A stretch of DNA of 64,000 nt, from the NCBI GenBank assembly GCA_000335715.1, contig AMYZ01000013.1:1-64000 (forward strand), written 5' to 3'. The notes beneath the pieces were generated by a model. That model saw only the letters and a program-made list of their open reading frames with translations, was not told the origin of the DNA and made no database searches. The translations under genes were made by a program, and so were the position numbers. This document shows positions 44,452 through 53,885 of the stretch, piece by piece (the first letter of the stretch is position 1; each line of letters starts with the position of its first letter). This DNA is from a beta proteobacterium L13. Its GTDB lineage: Bacteria; Pseudomonadota; Gammaproteobacteria; Burkholderiales; Chromobacteriaceae.

Positions 44452-45738
44452 ATGAGTTTTCAGCAAGGTTTGAGTGGTCTCAACGCCGCAGCCAAACAAC
44501 TGGATGTGATCGGTAACAACGTTTCCAACGCCAGTACCGTGGGTTTCAAATCGTCCCGCGCCGAGTTTTCCGACCTGTACGCTACCAGCCTGTATGGTGT
44601 GAGCGATACCGAGTCCGGTATTGGTTCGCAAACCATCAAGGTGGCGCAGCAGTTCCAGCAAGGCAACATTACGGCCACCAAAAACCCGCTGGATATGGCG
44701 ATTTCGGGCGCTGGCTTCTTCAAGCTGTGGAGTGACCCTACTGCCACATCTACCTTCTTTACCCGTAACGGCCAGTTCAAGCTGGATAAGGATGGTTACT
44801 TCGTCAACAACGGTAATTACCTGGTTGGCGAGCCAGTTGGCGGTGGTGATGATGCGCCAATCAAGATTGACCGTGCCGGCCTGCCAGGTACGCCATCTAC
44901 TGCGCTGGATTGGCAGTTCAACCTGGATGCAGACCAGAAGTCGCCGCTGATCGACTACACGGCATCCCCTACTGCGCTGAAAGCGCCGGTGCCAGCAATT
45001 ACGCCTAGTGACGCAACTACGTATAACTTCACCACCAGTATGCGTGTTTATGACAAGGTGGGTAGTGCGCACACGGTATCGTTGTATTTCCAGCGCCAGG
45101 CTGTGGCAGGTACGCCGCCAGCTGTTAACAATACCTGGAACGTTTCCTACAAGCTCAATAACAACCCTGTGCAGGGTGTTGGTTCGGTGTCGTTTACTGC
45201 AGACGGCAAGCTGACGGCGCCATTCTCGTTTACGGTGCCTGGTGGCCCTGCTGCGGCCAACTTGCCGGTGCCTGGCCAGCCAAACCAGCTGGGTGATGCC
45301 GGTATTGTGGTGAATCTGGCTGGTACTACCCAGTATTCCGGTAGCTTCACTGTGGCCAAGGCCAAGGTGGATGGTAATGCCAAGGGTGAGCTGGTGGGTG
45401 TGGAAACAGCGGATGATGGCAACATCATTGCCAAGTATTCCAATGGCCGTGCGCAAAGTGTTGGCCGTGTCCGCCTTTATCTGTTTGATAACGCCCAGGG
45501 GTTGCAGCCTAATGGCGAGAATAACTGGGCATCTACCGCAGCATCGGGTGATCCTAAGCCTGGCTTCCCGGGTGAGGGGAGTTTCGGCAAATTGCAATCG
45601 TCTGCTATTGAAGAGTCTAATGCGGACACCACGGCCGAACTTATTAACATGATTGTGGCGCAGCGTTTTTACCAGGCAAACGCACAAACCATTAAAACGC
45701 AGGATGCCATCCTGCAGACGCTGTTGAACCTGCGCTAA
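44452..45738 (+). CDS. flgE: Flagellar hook protein FlgE
   Basis: 428 aa, the hook subunit. The start is MSFQQGLSGLNAAAKQLDVIGNNVSNASTVGFKSSRAEFSDLY, with NNVSNASTVGFK the hook signature. The C-terminus DTTAELINMIVAQRFYQANAQTIKTQD is the conserved D0 end. The central domain (about residues 140-370) is less conserved, as usual. AGGAGAG precedes the ATG. Confidence 0.96.
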   Translation: MSFQQGLSGLNAAAKQLDVIGNNVSNASTVGFKSSRAEFSDLYATSLYGVSDTESGIGSQTIKVAQQFQQGNITATKNPLDMAISGAGFFKLWSDPTATSTFFTRNGQFKLDKDGYFVNNGNYLVGEPVGGGDDAPIKIDRAGLPGTPSTALDWQFNLDADQKSPLIDYTASPTALKAPVPAITPSDATTYNFTTSMRVYDKVGSAHTVSLYFQRQAVAGTPPAVNNTWNVSYKLNNNPVQGVGSVSFTADGKLTAPFSFTVPGGPAAANLPVPGQPNQLGDAGIVVNLAGTTQYSGSFTVAKAKVDGNAKGELVGVETADDGNIIAKYSNGRAQSVGRVRLYLFDNAQGLQPNGENNWASTAASGDPKPGFPGEGSFGKLQSSAIEESNADTTAELINMIVAQRFYQANAQTIKTQDAILQTLLNLR

Positions 45739-45761
45739 TTAATCTGAATAGGTAGTGTGAT

Positions 45762-46496
45762 ATGGACAAGATGATTTACCTGGCCATGACCAGTGCCAAG
45801 CATGTGGAACTGCAGCAGGCTACGACGGCAAATAATCTGGCTAATATTCACACTACCGGCTTTAAAGCCGAATTGAATGCTTTTCGCGCATTGCCTGTTG
45901 TGGGTGATGGTGCGCCTACCCGTATATACCAGGTAGACAATACAGTCGGCCATGATTTGTCCCAGGGGGCGATGCAGCTGACCGGCAATAATTTCGATTT
46001 TGCCATTGCCGGTCCGGGTTTTTTTGCCGTTGAGGCGCCAAATGGTGGTGAAGCCTATACCCGGGATGGCGGTTTTTTGCTGGATTCGGGCGGTGTTTTG
46101 CGTACTAGAACTGGCATGGCTATTGCTAGTGATGGTGGTCAGCTAGTCATGCCGCAAGGCTCGTTGCCCGATCTGCGGCAAGATGGCACCTTGTTTGCCA
46201 TCCCTGCAAATGGCGGGCAGCCGCAAGAAATCGGTAGATTGAAACTGGTTAATCCGGCAGCAAACGAAGTATATAAAGGCGAAGATGGTTTGTTTCGCCT
46301 GAATAGTGGTCAAGATGCAGATGCCGACCCTGTGGTAAAAGTAAAGGCCGGTTATCTGGAGGGTAGTAATGTTAATGCGGTGGATAGCCTGGTTCAGATG
46401 ATTAGCCATGCAAAACATTATGATCTTAGTGTAAAATTGATGCAAAATGCAGAGCAGAACAGCAAGCATGCAACGCAAATATTGTCTGTTAGCTAA
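45762..46496 (+). CDS. flgF: Flagellar basal-body rod protein FlgF
   Basis: 244 aa, a proximal rod subunit. The N-terminus MDKMIYLAMTSAKHVELQQATTANNLANIHTTGFKAELNAF has the NNLAN-TTGFKA signature, and GAGFFAVE-like GPGFFAVEAPNGGEAYTRDGGF follows near residue 85. The C-terminus DSLVQMISHAKHYDLSVKLMQ is typical. Codon use here is more AT-rich than in neighbouring genes. Confidence 0.95.
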   Translation: MDKMIYLAMTSAKHVELQQATTANNLANIHTTGFKAELNAFRALPVVGDGAPTRIYQVDNTVGHDLSQGAMQLTGNNFDFAIAGPGFFAVEAPNGGEAYTRDGGFLLDSGGVLRTRTGMAIASDGGQLVMPQGSLPDLRQDGTLFAIPANGGQPQEIGRLKLVNPAANEVYKGEDGLFRLNSGQDADADPVVKVKAGYLEGSNVNAVDSLVQMISHAKHYDLSVKLMQNAEQNSKHATQILSVS

Positions 46497-46527
46497 ATAA
46501 AAAACGACACCGGGTAGGTATTTAATT

Positions 46528-47307
46528 ATGATGCGTTCGCTTTATACGGCCAAGTCGGGGATGGAATCCAGCCAGTTTCGCCTGGATGTGATTTCCAATA
46601 ACCTGGCTAACGTGGGAACCAAAGGTTTCAAGCGTAGCGCTGCCGTTTTTGAAGACTTGATGTATCAGACCCTGCGTACGCCGGGCTCGCGTCTTCAAAC
46701 GGGTGAAACCTTGCCTACCGGTTTGACCGTAGGTTTAGGCGCCGCCCCCATGGCTACTGCCCGTGTGCATACCGAAGGTGGCCTGAGTACCACGGGGAAT
46801 GTATTTGACCTGGCGGTAAACGGCCGTGGTTTTTTCAAAGTACAAACGCCGGATGGCCAGACTGCGTACACACGTAATGGCCAGTTTCAGCGTGGTGCTA
46901 CCGGCCGTTTGGAAACGGCTGAAGGCTACCCGGTGCAGCCGGAAATTTCAGTGCCCGACGGTACGGCCTACCAGGTTTCGGAAGACGGTGCGGTGTCTTA
47001 TCTGGCGCCTGGCGCTACCGAGCGTACCCAGGCAGGGCAGCTGGAGCTGGCCGATTTTATCAACCCGGCCGGGCTGGATGCGATTGGCGGTAACCTGTAT
47101 CTGGAAACAGCGGCCTCGGGCGCTGCGGTAACTGGCACGGGTGGTTTGCTGGGCTTTGGTAAGGTGAAATCCGGTTTCCTGGAAGAGTCGAACGTAAACG
47201 TGGCGGAAGAGCTGGTGAGCATGATTCAGGCGCAACGTGCCTATGAAATGAACTCGCGTGCCATCAAGACTTCCGACGAAATGTTGCAAAAGCTGACTCA
47301 GCTTTAA
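46528..47307 (+). CDS. flgG: Flagellar basal-body rod protein FlgG (distal rod)
   Basis: 259 aa, the distal rod subunit. The start is MMRSLYTAKSGMESSQFRLDVISNNLANVGTKGFKRSA. The standard LDLAVNGRGFF-like VFDLAVNGRGFFKVQTPDGQTAYTRNGQF is near residue 91, and the C-terminus NVAEELVSMIQAQRAYEMNSRAIKT is conserved. ATG at 46531 is also possible. Followed 13 bases later by flgH. Confidence 0.97.
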   Translation: MMRSLYTAKSGMESSQFRLDVISNNLANVGTKGFKRSAAVFEDLMYQTLRTPGSRLQTGETLPTGLTVGLGAAPMATARVHTEGGLSTTGNVFDLAVNGRGFFKVQTPDGQTAYTRNGQFQRGATGRLETAEGYPVQPEISVPDGTAYQVSEDGAVSYLAPGATERTQAGQLELADFINPAGLDAIGGNLYLETAASGAAVTGTGGLLGFGKVKSGFLEESNVNVAEELVSMIQAQRAYEMNSRAIKTSDEMLQKLTQL

Positions 47308-47320
47308 TGTGGGGGTGGGT

Positions 47321-48010
47321 ATGACTAAATGGCTAGGCATGGCAGGCACGGTGCTCGCACTGTTGGCCCTGGCTGGCTGCAGTACGCAGTCTGCCCCGAT
47401 TACCCACCAGCCGATGTCTGTGCGGCCGCAGCCTGTGCCCATGGCCATGCCGGCAGACGGCTCCATATTTCAGGTGAGCAATTACAAACCGTTTTTTGAA
47501 GATCAGACGCCGGTAAGGGTGGGTGATTTGTTGACGGTGCAGATTCGTGAAAGCACTACGTCATCAAACAAGGAAGACTCGGCCGGGCAGCGGAATTCAA
47601 AGATCGATGGCAGCATTGCGGCCAACCTGTCATTGCCGTTTTTCCCTGGTTCGCTGGAGAAAAAGCTGGGTGGTACCAGTTTGAGTGGTTCTGGCACGGC
47701 TAGCGAACAAGGTAAGACCAGTAGCAATAACAGCAGCTCGTTCAATTCTTCGATTACCGTGACGGTGATTGATGTTTACCCGAACGGCAATCTGCTGGTA
47801 AGCGGCGAGAAGCAGATGAAAATCAACAGCGAGCACGAGTTTATCCGGCTGTCTGGTGTGGTAAACCCGCGGGATATCAAGCAGGGGAATACGGTAGAGT
47901 CCACCCGCATTGCGGATGCACGTATCGAGCAGCTGAACGAGGGGCGTGGTCGGGCGTATAACGATACCGGCTGGCTGCAAAAGATCTTCTTGTCTGTGCT
48001 GCCGTTCTAG
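47321..48010 (+). CDS. flgH: Flagellar L-ring lipoprotein FlgH
   Basis: 229 aa, outer-membrane L-ring subunit. The N-terminal leader ends in the lipobox LALAGC (Cys18), predicted lipid-modified. Motifs are RVGDLLTVQIRESTTSSNKEDSA near residue 65 and the C-terminal GVVNPRDIKQGNTVESTRIADARIEQLNEGRG. The start ATG (47321) follows GGGGGTGGG; a GTG at 47309 gives four extra residues. Confidence 0.96.
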   Translation: MTKWLGMAGTVLALLALAGCSTQSAPITHQPMSVRPQPVPMAMPADGSIFQVSNYKPFFEDQTPVRVGDLLTVQIRESTTSSNKEDSAGQRNSKIDGSIAANLSLPFFPGSLEKKLGGTSLSGSGTASEQGKTSSNNSSSFNSSITVTVIDVYPNGNLLVSGEKQMKINSEHEFIRLSGVVNPRDIKQGNTVESTRIADARIEQLNEGRGRAYNDTGWLQKIFLSVLPF

Positions 48011-48024
48011 AACTGGGCCAAGTA

Positions 48025-49122
48025 ATGAAACGTATCTGGCTGGTGGTGTGTTTGTCCTTGCTGGCTTCGCAGGCCATGGCGGCTCAGCGACTTAAAGAGC
48101 TGGTGAATGTCGCCGGTGTGCGTTCCAACCCCTTGCTGGGCTACGGTCTGGTGGTGGGTCTGGATGGCAGTGGTGACAAGGCAGGCTCGTCGCCGTTTAC
48201 CAGCCAGTCGCTTGCCAGCATGTTGAATCAGCTGGGTGTGCAGGTGCCGGTGGGTACTAAGCTGGACCCGAAAAATGTGGCGGCAGTAACCTTGACGGCA
48301 ACGATTCCGCCTTTTGCGCGGCGTGGCCAGGCGATGGATGTGACCGTGTCATCGGTGGGTGATGCCAAGAGTTTGCGTGGTGGCACGCTACTGATGTCCC
48401 CGCTCAAGGGGGCTGACGGCCAGATTTATGCACTGGCACAAGGTAATGTCGTGGTAGGTGGTGCAGGTGCTGCTGCTGGTGGTAGCAAGGCCCAGGTAAA
48501 TCACCTGAGTGTTGGCCGCATTCCTGCTGGTGCTACGGTTGAACGCGAGGTTCCGAACGCGTTTGCCAGTGGCGAGGTGGTGGCCTTGAATTTGCAGGAG
48601 TCTGACTTCACCACGGCCAATCGCGTGGTGCAGGCGGTTAACAAAGAATTCGGCCCCGGCGTAGCCAGGGCGGTAGATGGTGGCTTGATAGAAGTACGCG
48701 CGCCGCAAGACAGTAATGCCCGCATACAGTTTTTGGCCAAGCTGGAAAATATTGCCGTAGAACCGGCAGAAGTTTCACCGGTGGTGATCGTGAATGCCCG
48801 TACCGGGTCTATCGTGATGAATCGTGCGGTCAAGATTGAGCCTTGTGCGATTGCTCACGGTAATTTGTCGGTAACGGTAAATGGTAATAGCAATGTCAGC
48901 CAGCCGCCGGCATTGAGTGGTGGGCAAACTACCGTTACCAACCAGGCCGACATTTCGATCAAGGCTGATGGCGGCAAGGTATTGAGTTTGCCGGGCAGTG
49001 CTTCGCTGTCCCAGGTGGTGAGCGCATTGAATTCGGTGGGGGCAACCCCGCAAGATCTGGTTTCGATTCTGCAGGCGATGAAAACGTCTGGTGCCTTGAA
49101 GGCAGACCTGCAGATTATTTGA
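48025..49122 (+). CDS. flgI: Flagellar P-ring protein FlgI
   Basis: 365 aa, forms the periplasmic P ring around the rod. A Sec signal peptide (MKRIWLVVCLSLLASQAMA) is followed by the family start QRLKELVNVAGVRSNPLLGYGLVVGLDGSGD. Other motifs are RGQAMDVTVSSVGDAKSLRGGTLLMSPLKGADGQIYA near residue 92. Last gene before an intrinsic terminator. Confidence 0.97.
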   Translation: MKRIWLVVCLSLLASQAMAAQRLKELVNVAGVRSNPLLGYGLVVGLDGSGDKAGSSPFTSQSLASMLNQLGVQVPVGTKLDPKNVAAVTLTATIPPFARRGQAMDVTVSSVGDAKSLRGGTLLMSPLKGADGQIYALAQGNVVVGGAGAAAGGSKAQVNHLSVGRIPAGATVEREVPNAFASGEVVALNLQESDFTTANRVVQAVNKEFGPGVARAVDGGLIEVRAPQDSNARIQFLAKLENIAVEPAEVSPVVIVNARTGSIVMNRAVKIEPCAIAHGNLSVTVNGNSNVSQPPALSGGQTTVTNQADISIKADGGKVLSLPGSASLSQVVSALNSVGATPQDLVSILQAMKTSGALKADLQII

Positions 49123-49162
49123 CACAAGTTGATAGGCACTCCGTTATTTATGGAGTTTTGGT

Positions 49163-49194
49163 GGGCGATACCTTGGGTATCGCCCCTTTTTTTT
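49163..49194 (+). terminator. Terminator after flgI
   Basis: GGGCGATACC-TTG-GGTATCGCCC followed by CTTTTTTTT, a textbook intrinsic terminator that ends the flgB-I transcript. Confidence 0.94.
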
Positions 49195-49209
49195 GTGGCA
49201 ACGACGAGC

Positions 49210-49225
49210 TGGCCTGATATTTGCT
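49210..49225 (+). promoter_or_regulatory. Sigma-54-type promoter of flgJKL
   Basis: TGGCCTGATATTTGCT matches the sigma-54 consensus with the invariant GG and GC in register and a perfect TTGC -12. It lies 16 bases after the flgI terminator and 32 bases before flgJ. Confidence 0.8.
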
Positions 49226-49256
49226 GCAGTGGTGAATCGATAGAGGATTTGCCGCC

Positions 49257-50156
49257 ATGATCAACCCCAACAGTACTGCTAACCGTTTGGCAATGGACCC
49301 GGAAGCTACCCGGGCCATGAGCGATCTGGCACGCAAAGATCCCAAAGAGGCTGTCAAACAAGTAGCTGGCCAATTTGAGGCCATGCTGATGGGGCAGCTG
49401 ATGTCCTCCATGCGGGCTTCTTCTCTGAGTGATGAAGACGATAGCCAGGAGATGGATACCTACCGTGGCATGTACGACCAGCAAATCGTGCAAACCATGG
49501 TACAAGCCGGTGGCTTTGGCTTGGCGGATGCTTTGTCGGGTTATCTGTTGAAATCCCTGCCGGATGTACCGGCAGAGATTGCCGCCGAGCCAGCTGCGTT
49601 GCCAGTGGCGCCGGTGGTCAGGAAGGCATTGGGGGCCTATGAGGCAGCCGCCACGGCCGCGCCGGCGCCGGCGGTGACAAGCACAGAGCCTTTGTCTGGT
49701 AGCAAGCAGTCGTTTGTTGACACCATGCTGCCTCACGCCAGTCAGGCTGCTGCGCGCTTGGGCGTGGCGCCAGAGGTGCTGGTGGGGCATGCGGCGCTGG
49801 AGTCTGGCTGGGGGCAGCGTGCTATTCGCCACCCTGATGGCCGCAATAGCTACAACCTGTTCGGCATCAAGGCTACGCCGGGCTGGAAGGGCGATGTTGT
49901 CGCCACCATGACCACGGAGTACGAGGGGGGCGTGGCGCAAAAGCAGCTGGGGGCGTTCCGCTCTTATCCGTCGCTGCAGGCAGCATTCGATGATTATGCA
50001 CGCCTATTGTCTGATAACCCGCGTTACCAGCAGGCCTTGAATCAGGGGCAGAATGTTGCCGGTTTTGCTACAGCATTGCAGCGGGGTGGTTATGCCACCG
50101 ATCCGGCCTATGCGCAGAAATTGCAGGCTGTCATTCGTACCGTTGCCAGTATTTGA
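49257..50156 (+). CDS. flgJ: FlgJ: rod-cap and peptidoglycan hydrolase
   Basis: 299 aa, two domains. Residues 1-100 form the rod-cap part (VAGQFEAMLMGQLMSSMR; DMYRGMYDQQIVQTM-like). The C-terminal half is a glucosaminidase-type muramidase with VGHAALESGWGQRAI near residue 180 carrying the catalytic Glu, and NSYNLFGIKATPGW. It clears a path for the rod through the cell wall. First gene of flgJKL with AGAGGATTT upstream. Confidence 0.95.
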   Translation: MINPNSTANRLAMDPEATRAMSDLARKDPKEAVKQVAGQFEAMLMGQLMSSMRASSLSDEDDSQEMDTYRGMYDQQIVQTMVQAGGFGLADALSGYLLKSLPDVPAEIAAEPAALPVAPVVRKALGAYEAAATAAPAPAVTSTEPLSGSKQSFVDTMLPHASQAAARLGVAPEVLVGHAALESGWGQRAIRHPDGRNSYNLFGIKATPGWKGDVVATMTTEYEGGVAQKQLGAFRSYPSLQAAFDDYARLLSDNPRYQQALNQGQNVAGFATALQRGGYATDPAYAQKLQAVIRTVASI

Positions 50157-50207
50157 CACTTCATTAATTGGCAATGGTGTCGATAAACAGTATTAAGGAG
50201 AACTGAT

Positions 50208-52085
50208 ATGAGCGGGAGCATTTTCGGTATCGCTGTCACAGGCCTCAATGCGGCCAAGGCAGCGCTGGAAACCACCAGCCATAATATTGGCAACGTGAAT
50301 ACACAAGGCTATAGCCGTCAGACAACCACGCAGAAGGCAAGCGACCCGTTGTTTGAGGGGTATGGTTTTGTGGGCACGGGTGCGAACCTTACCGGTGTGA
50401 ACCGCATTTTTGACCAGTTTACCGAAGCGCAACTGCGGGACGTGAATGCCAAAGTGGCATCGCTGGACGCGCAGACGCAGTCCTTGCATGACCTTGATAA
50501 CCTGATGGCAGATTCCAATGCTGGCCTGTCATCGGTAGTACAAGGTTTTTTCAGCAGCATCCAAACGCTGAATGCGCAGCCTTCCTCCACGGCTGCGCGC
50601 CAATCGGTATTGAGCCAGGCCCAGGCACTGGCTGGCCGTTTTGCCGCCATTGGCAGCCGCGTTGAGGAGCTGCGCCAAGGCTTGTCTATCCAGGCAAATT
50701 CGAGTGTGGAGAGCATCAATGCCCATGCTTCGGAAATCGCCAGCATCAACCGGCAGATTGCCACCATGCAACAGGGGGCCGGCAGGCTGCCAAACGATTT
50801 GCTGGATCGCCGTGATGCTTTGGTACAAAAGCTCAATGGCCTGATCAAGACCGATGTGGTGGTGCAGGATGATGGCAGCTACAGCATTTTTGTCGGGCAG
50901 GGGCAGGCACTGGTGCTGGGTGACCAGGCCGGCAAGATGGTATTGCAGCGAGTCAACCCCGATGATCCTGACGCGATCTCGGTTGGCATTGCCATTCCGA
51001 ACGTCAACGGTACGATTACCGTGGACCCCGCGCGTATGGGTGGCGGCAAGCTGGAAGGTATCATGGGTGTGCTTGGCACCGATGTGCGCCGTATCCAGAC
51101 GGACCTGGGGCGTATGGCAGTGGAAATGTCTGATGCATTCAATCGCCAGCACGCCTTGGGCTATGACCTGACAGGCCAGCCCGCCATCGGTGCCCTGTTT
51201 TTTGCGGACCTCACGGCAGAGCGTACTGCCGCCGAAGCGACTGGTGCCAGCCCGGACAAGCAGGCTTTCTACATGCGTCAGGCGCTGGACAAGTTTGCCG
51301 TGGTGATTGCCGACCCGTCCAAGATTGCCGCCTCGTCTTCCTTGCAGGGCAAGAATGTGGCCGACCCGGTGGCGGGCAAGCCTAGCATCGCTTCGATCTG
51401 GCAAACGGCCAACTTGCACCGCTCAACTACGCCGGCACAGGATACCAATCCCACCCTGGGCCAGGTCTTGCTGCAAGCGACACCAGCTGTGCCCAGCCTG
51501 AATATGCATTACGACCCGTCAGTGGCCGGGGTGCCATTTTCGATTACGCCTGTGCCGGGCTTAACTATCAGTGCTGTGTCGTTGTCTACTACACAGTCGG
51601 GTGTGTACGAATTTACTGTGCAAAGCGGTAATGACAAGGTAAATATCCAGTTCAAGCCGGAAGGGGTGTCGACCACGCCGCAAGACATCACGCTGAGTAC
51701 CAAGCCGCTTGGTACTCAGGCTGCGCAAGACAATGCCAATATGCTGGAAATGTCGCGATTGCAGACTAAGCCCCTGGTGCGGCCAACGCCTACCGCATCG
51801 TCAAACCTGGTGCCGCCGCTGACCGACAAGCCCACTACCAACCTGCAATCTTTTTATGGCCAGATGGTGAGCTACGTGGGTAACCGTACCAATGTGGCCC
51901 AGATTGCACTGACCGCACAAGAGGCCTCGCAGCAGCAAGTGTCGCTGAATCGCGAAGAGATTTCCGGGGTGAATCTGGATGAGGAAGCGGCCAACCTGAT
52001 TCGCTTTCAGCAAGCGTACCAAGCGTCAAGCCGTGTTATCCAGGTAGCGCAGGATATGTTCAAGAATTTGCTGGAGCTTCGCTAA
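50208..52085 (+). CDS. flgK: Flagellar hook-associated protein 1 FlgK
   Basis: 625 aa, joins hook and filament. The start SGSIFGIAVTGLNAAKAALETTSHNIGNVNTQGYSRQTTT has the HNIGNVNTQGYSRQ signature. The C-terminus GVNLDEEAANLIRFQQAYQASSRVIQVAQDMFKNLLELR is the conserved D0 end. AAGGAGAA precedes the ATG. Two GCGGCCAAC words (51779, 51987) are in the coding sequence. Confidence 0.97.
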   Translation: MSGSIFGIAVTGLNAAKAALETTSHNIGNVNTQGYSRQTTTQKASDPLFEGYGFVGTGANLTGVNRIFDQFTEAQLRDVNAKVASLDAQTQSLHDLDNLMADSNAGLSSVVQGFFSSIQTLNAQPSSTAARQSVLSQAQALAGRFAAIGSRVEELRQGLSIQANSSVESINAHASEIASINRQIATMQQGAGRLPNDLLDRRDALVQKLNGLIKTDVVVQDDGSYSIFVGQGQALVLGDQAGKMVLQRVNPDDPDAISVGIAIPNVNGTITVDPARMGGGKLEGIMGVLGTDVRRIQTDLGRMAVEMSDAFNRQHALGYDLTGQPAIGALFFADLTAERTAAEATGASPDKQAFYMRQALDKFAVVIADPSKIAASSSLQGKNVADPVAGKPSIASIWQTANLHRSTTPAQDTNPTLGQVLLQATPAVPSLNMHYDPSVAGVPFSITPVPGLTISAVSLSTTQSGVYEFTVQSGNDKVNIQFKPEGVSTTPQDITLSTKPLGTQAAQDNANMLEMSRLQTKPLVRPTPTASSNLVPPLTDKPTTNLQSFYGQMVSYVGNRTNVAQIALTAQEASQQQVSLNREEISGVNLDEEAANLIRFQQAYQASSRVIQVAQDMFKNLLELR

Positions 52086-52100
52086 GCGAGGAGATAAACC

Positions 52101-53000
52101 ATGCGAGTAAGTAGCAACTCCCAATACATGTTGGGTACTTATGGCCTGCAGACCAAGCAGGCACAGCTGAATCATTTGCAGGAACAACTCTCTACCCTGC
52201 GCAGGGTAGTACGCCCTTCTGATGACCCGGTTGCGGCAACCCAGGCGGTGTCGGTCGCCCAGTCACAGTCGATGAATGGCCAGCAGATCAAGAATGCCGG
52301 CATGGCCGCCAGTCAGCTGGCCATTACGGATACGGCTTTGCAAAGCGCATCAACGACGATTTCCAATATCAAGACCCTGGCCATTCAGGCAGGTAATGGT
52401 GCACTGAGCAACGATAACCGCAGAGCCATCCAGAACGAGATGCGTGAGCGGGTGAAAGAGTTGATTGGCCTGGCCAATACCTCGGATGGCTCGGGCAATT
52501 ACATCTTTGGCGGTACGCGCAAGGATGTGGCGCCATTTGTACAGTCGGGTGCCGCGAATGCTAGCTACCAGGGTGATCAGCAGCGCCAGGAAGTGCCTAT
52601 TGCCTCTGGCCGGGAGCTGCCGATTACCGAGGTGGGCAACGATATTTTCACGCCGGGCCTGTGGAATACACTGGCTAGTCTTGATACGGCGCTGACGCAA
52701 GGGCCTGCTGGTTCACCAACGTATAGCGCTGACTTGCAAGCGGTGCTTTCCGGTCTGGATAAAGGCCTGGCCACACTGCTGGCCGGGCAGGCCAGTGTGG
52801 GTGGCCGCCAGCAGGAAATCGACTCACTGCAGCAGCTGGGTGAAAGCATGTCGGTACAGTACGCCAGCCAGATGAGTAACCTGGTAGACCTGGATTTCGC
52901 CAAGGCGACATCGGAGTTCCAGATGGCAATGACGGCTTTGCAGACCAGCCAGAAAACCTATGCGCAAATCGGTCAGTTATCGCTATTCAACCATATCTGA
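52101..53000 (+). CDS. flgL: Flagellar hook-associated protein 3 FlgL
   Basis: 299 aa, second hook-filament junction protein, flagellin-like. The N-terminus MRVSSNSQYMLGTYGLQTKQAQLNHLQEQLSTLRRVVRPSDDPVAATQA includes the flagellin-like SDDPVAA, and the C-terminus DLDFAKATSEFQMAMTALQTSQKTYAQIGQLSLFNHI is typical. Starts 15 bases after flgK. Followed by a terminator; no flagellin gene is in the window. Confidence 0.96.
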   Translation: MRVSSNSQYMLGTYGLQTKQAQLNHLQEQLSTLRRVVRPSDDPVAATQAVSVAQSQSMNGQQIKNAGMAASQLAITDTALQSASTTISNIKTLAIQAGNGALSNDNRRAIQNEMRERVKELIGLANTSDGSGNYIFGGTRKDVAPFVQSGAANASYQGDQQRQEVPIASGRELPITEVGNDIFTPGLWNTLASLDTALTQGPAGSPTYSADLQAVLSGLDKGLATLLAGQASVGGRQQEIDSLQQLGESMSVQYASQMSNLVDLDFAKATSEFQMAMTALQTSQKTYAQIGQLSLFNHI

Positions 53001-53009
53001 TTCCGCTTT

Positions 53010-53020
53010 GCGGCCAACCC
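53010..53020 (-). repeat. Repeated word after flgL
   Basis: GCGGCCAACCC with T before it, between the flgL stop codon and its terminator. Confidence 0.65.
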
Positions 53021-53030
53021 CTGCTGCCGT

Positions 53031-53069
53031 ACAATAGCGCCCCTCATCACAGGTAGGCGCTATTGTTTT
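53031..53069 (+). terminator. Terminator after flgL
   Basis: ACAATAGCGCC / GGCGCTATTGT with a 14-base loop, then TTTGTC. Confidence 0.75.
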
Positions 53070-53093
53070 GTCTGCCTTTTACGCGGAGTCATT

Positions 53094-53825
53094 ATGGAAC
53101 CAGTACGCTTGTCAAAACGCATGGCCGAGATGGGCTTGTGTTCCCGTCGCGAGGCGGATAGCTATATCGAGCAAGGCTGGGTACGCGTCAATGGTGAGGT
53201 GGCTGTGCTGGGGCAGAAAGTCACCTCTGCTGACCAGATCCAGCTGGATGATCGCCTGGGCAAGGCGCAAGCGCAGCGCGTGACCATCCTGATCAACAAA
53301 CCAATGGGTTATGTGTCCAGCCAGGCTGAAAACGGCTACCAGCCGGCAGCCGCGCTGATTACACCGGATAACCACTGGGTAGAAGACAAGTCGGGCATCC
53401 GCTTTACCCGCGATCACATGAAAGGCCTGGCGCCTGCCGGGCGTCTGGATATCGACTCGGTGGGCCTGCTAGTACTCACGCAAGATGGCCGCGTTGCCAA
53501 AGAAATCATTGGCGAGCGCTCTGATGTGGAAAAAGAGTATCTGGTCCGGGTGGAAGGTAACCTGACGCCTGAAGGCCTGAAGTTACTGAATCACGGTCTG
53601 TCCCTGGATGGCGAGGCGCTGTTGCCGGCCAAGGTATGGTGGCAGAACGAAGACCAGCTGCGTTTTATCCTGAAAGAAGGCAAAAAGCGCCAGATTCGCC
53701 GCATGTGCGAGCTGGTAGGCTTGCATGTCGTGGGCCTGAAGCGCATACGCATCGGTACCATCATGCTGGGCGACCTGCCTACCGGCAAGTGGCGCTATCT
53801 GTCGGCAGAAGAGCATTTCTCCTGA
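53094..53825 (+). CDS. rluF: rRNA pseudouridine synthase, RsuA/RluF type
   Basis: 243 aa. An N-terminal S4 RNA-binding domain ([32 protein letters not shown]) is followed by the catalytic domain with [20 protein letters not shown] near residue 113, which carries the catalytic Asp. The [18 protein letters not shown] motif follows near residue 196. The best match by eye is RluF (23S U2604), but RluB/RsuA-type specificity cannot be excluded. Preceded and followed by terminators. Confidence 0.85.
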   Translation: MEPVRLSKRMAEMGLCSRREADSYIEQGWVRVNGEVAVLGQKVTSADQIQLDDRLGKAQAQRVTILINKPMGYVSSQAENGYQPAAALITPDNHWVEDKSGIRFTRDHMKGLAPAGRLDIDSVGLLVLTQDGRVAKEIIGERSDVEKEYLVRVEGNLTPEGLKLLNHGLSLDGEALLPAKVWWQNEDQLRFILKEGKKRQIRRMCELVGLHVVGLKRIRIGTIMLGDLPTGKWRYLSAEEHFS

Positions 53826-53841
53826 GCCTGTTTGCACCATA

Positions 53842-53869
53842 AAAAAGACCCGCGTTGGCGGGTCTTTTT
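53842..53869. terminator. Bidirectional terminator after the pseudouridine synthase
   Basis: AAAAAGACCCGC-GTTG-GCGGGTCTTTTT between convergent genes. Confidence 0.93.
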
Positions 53870-53885
53870 GTATGTGGCCGAAGTG

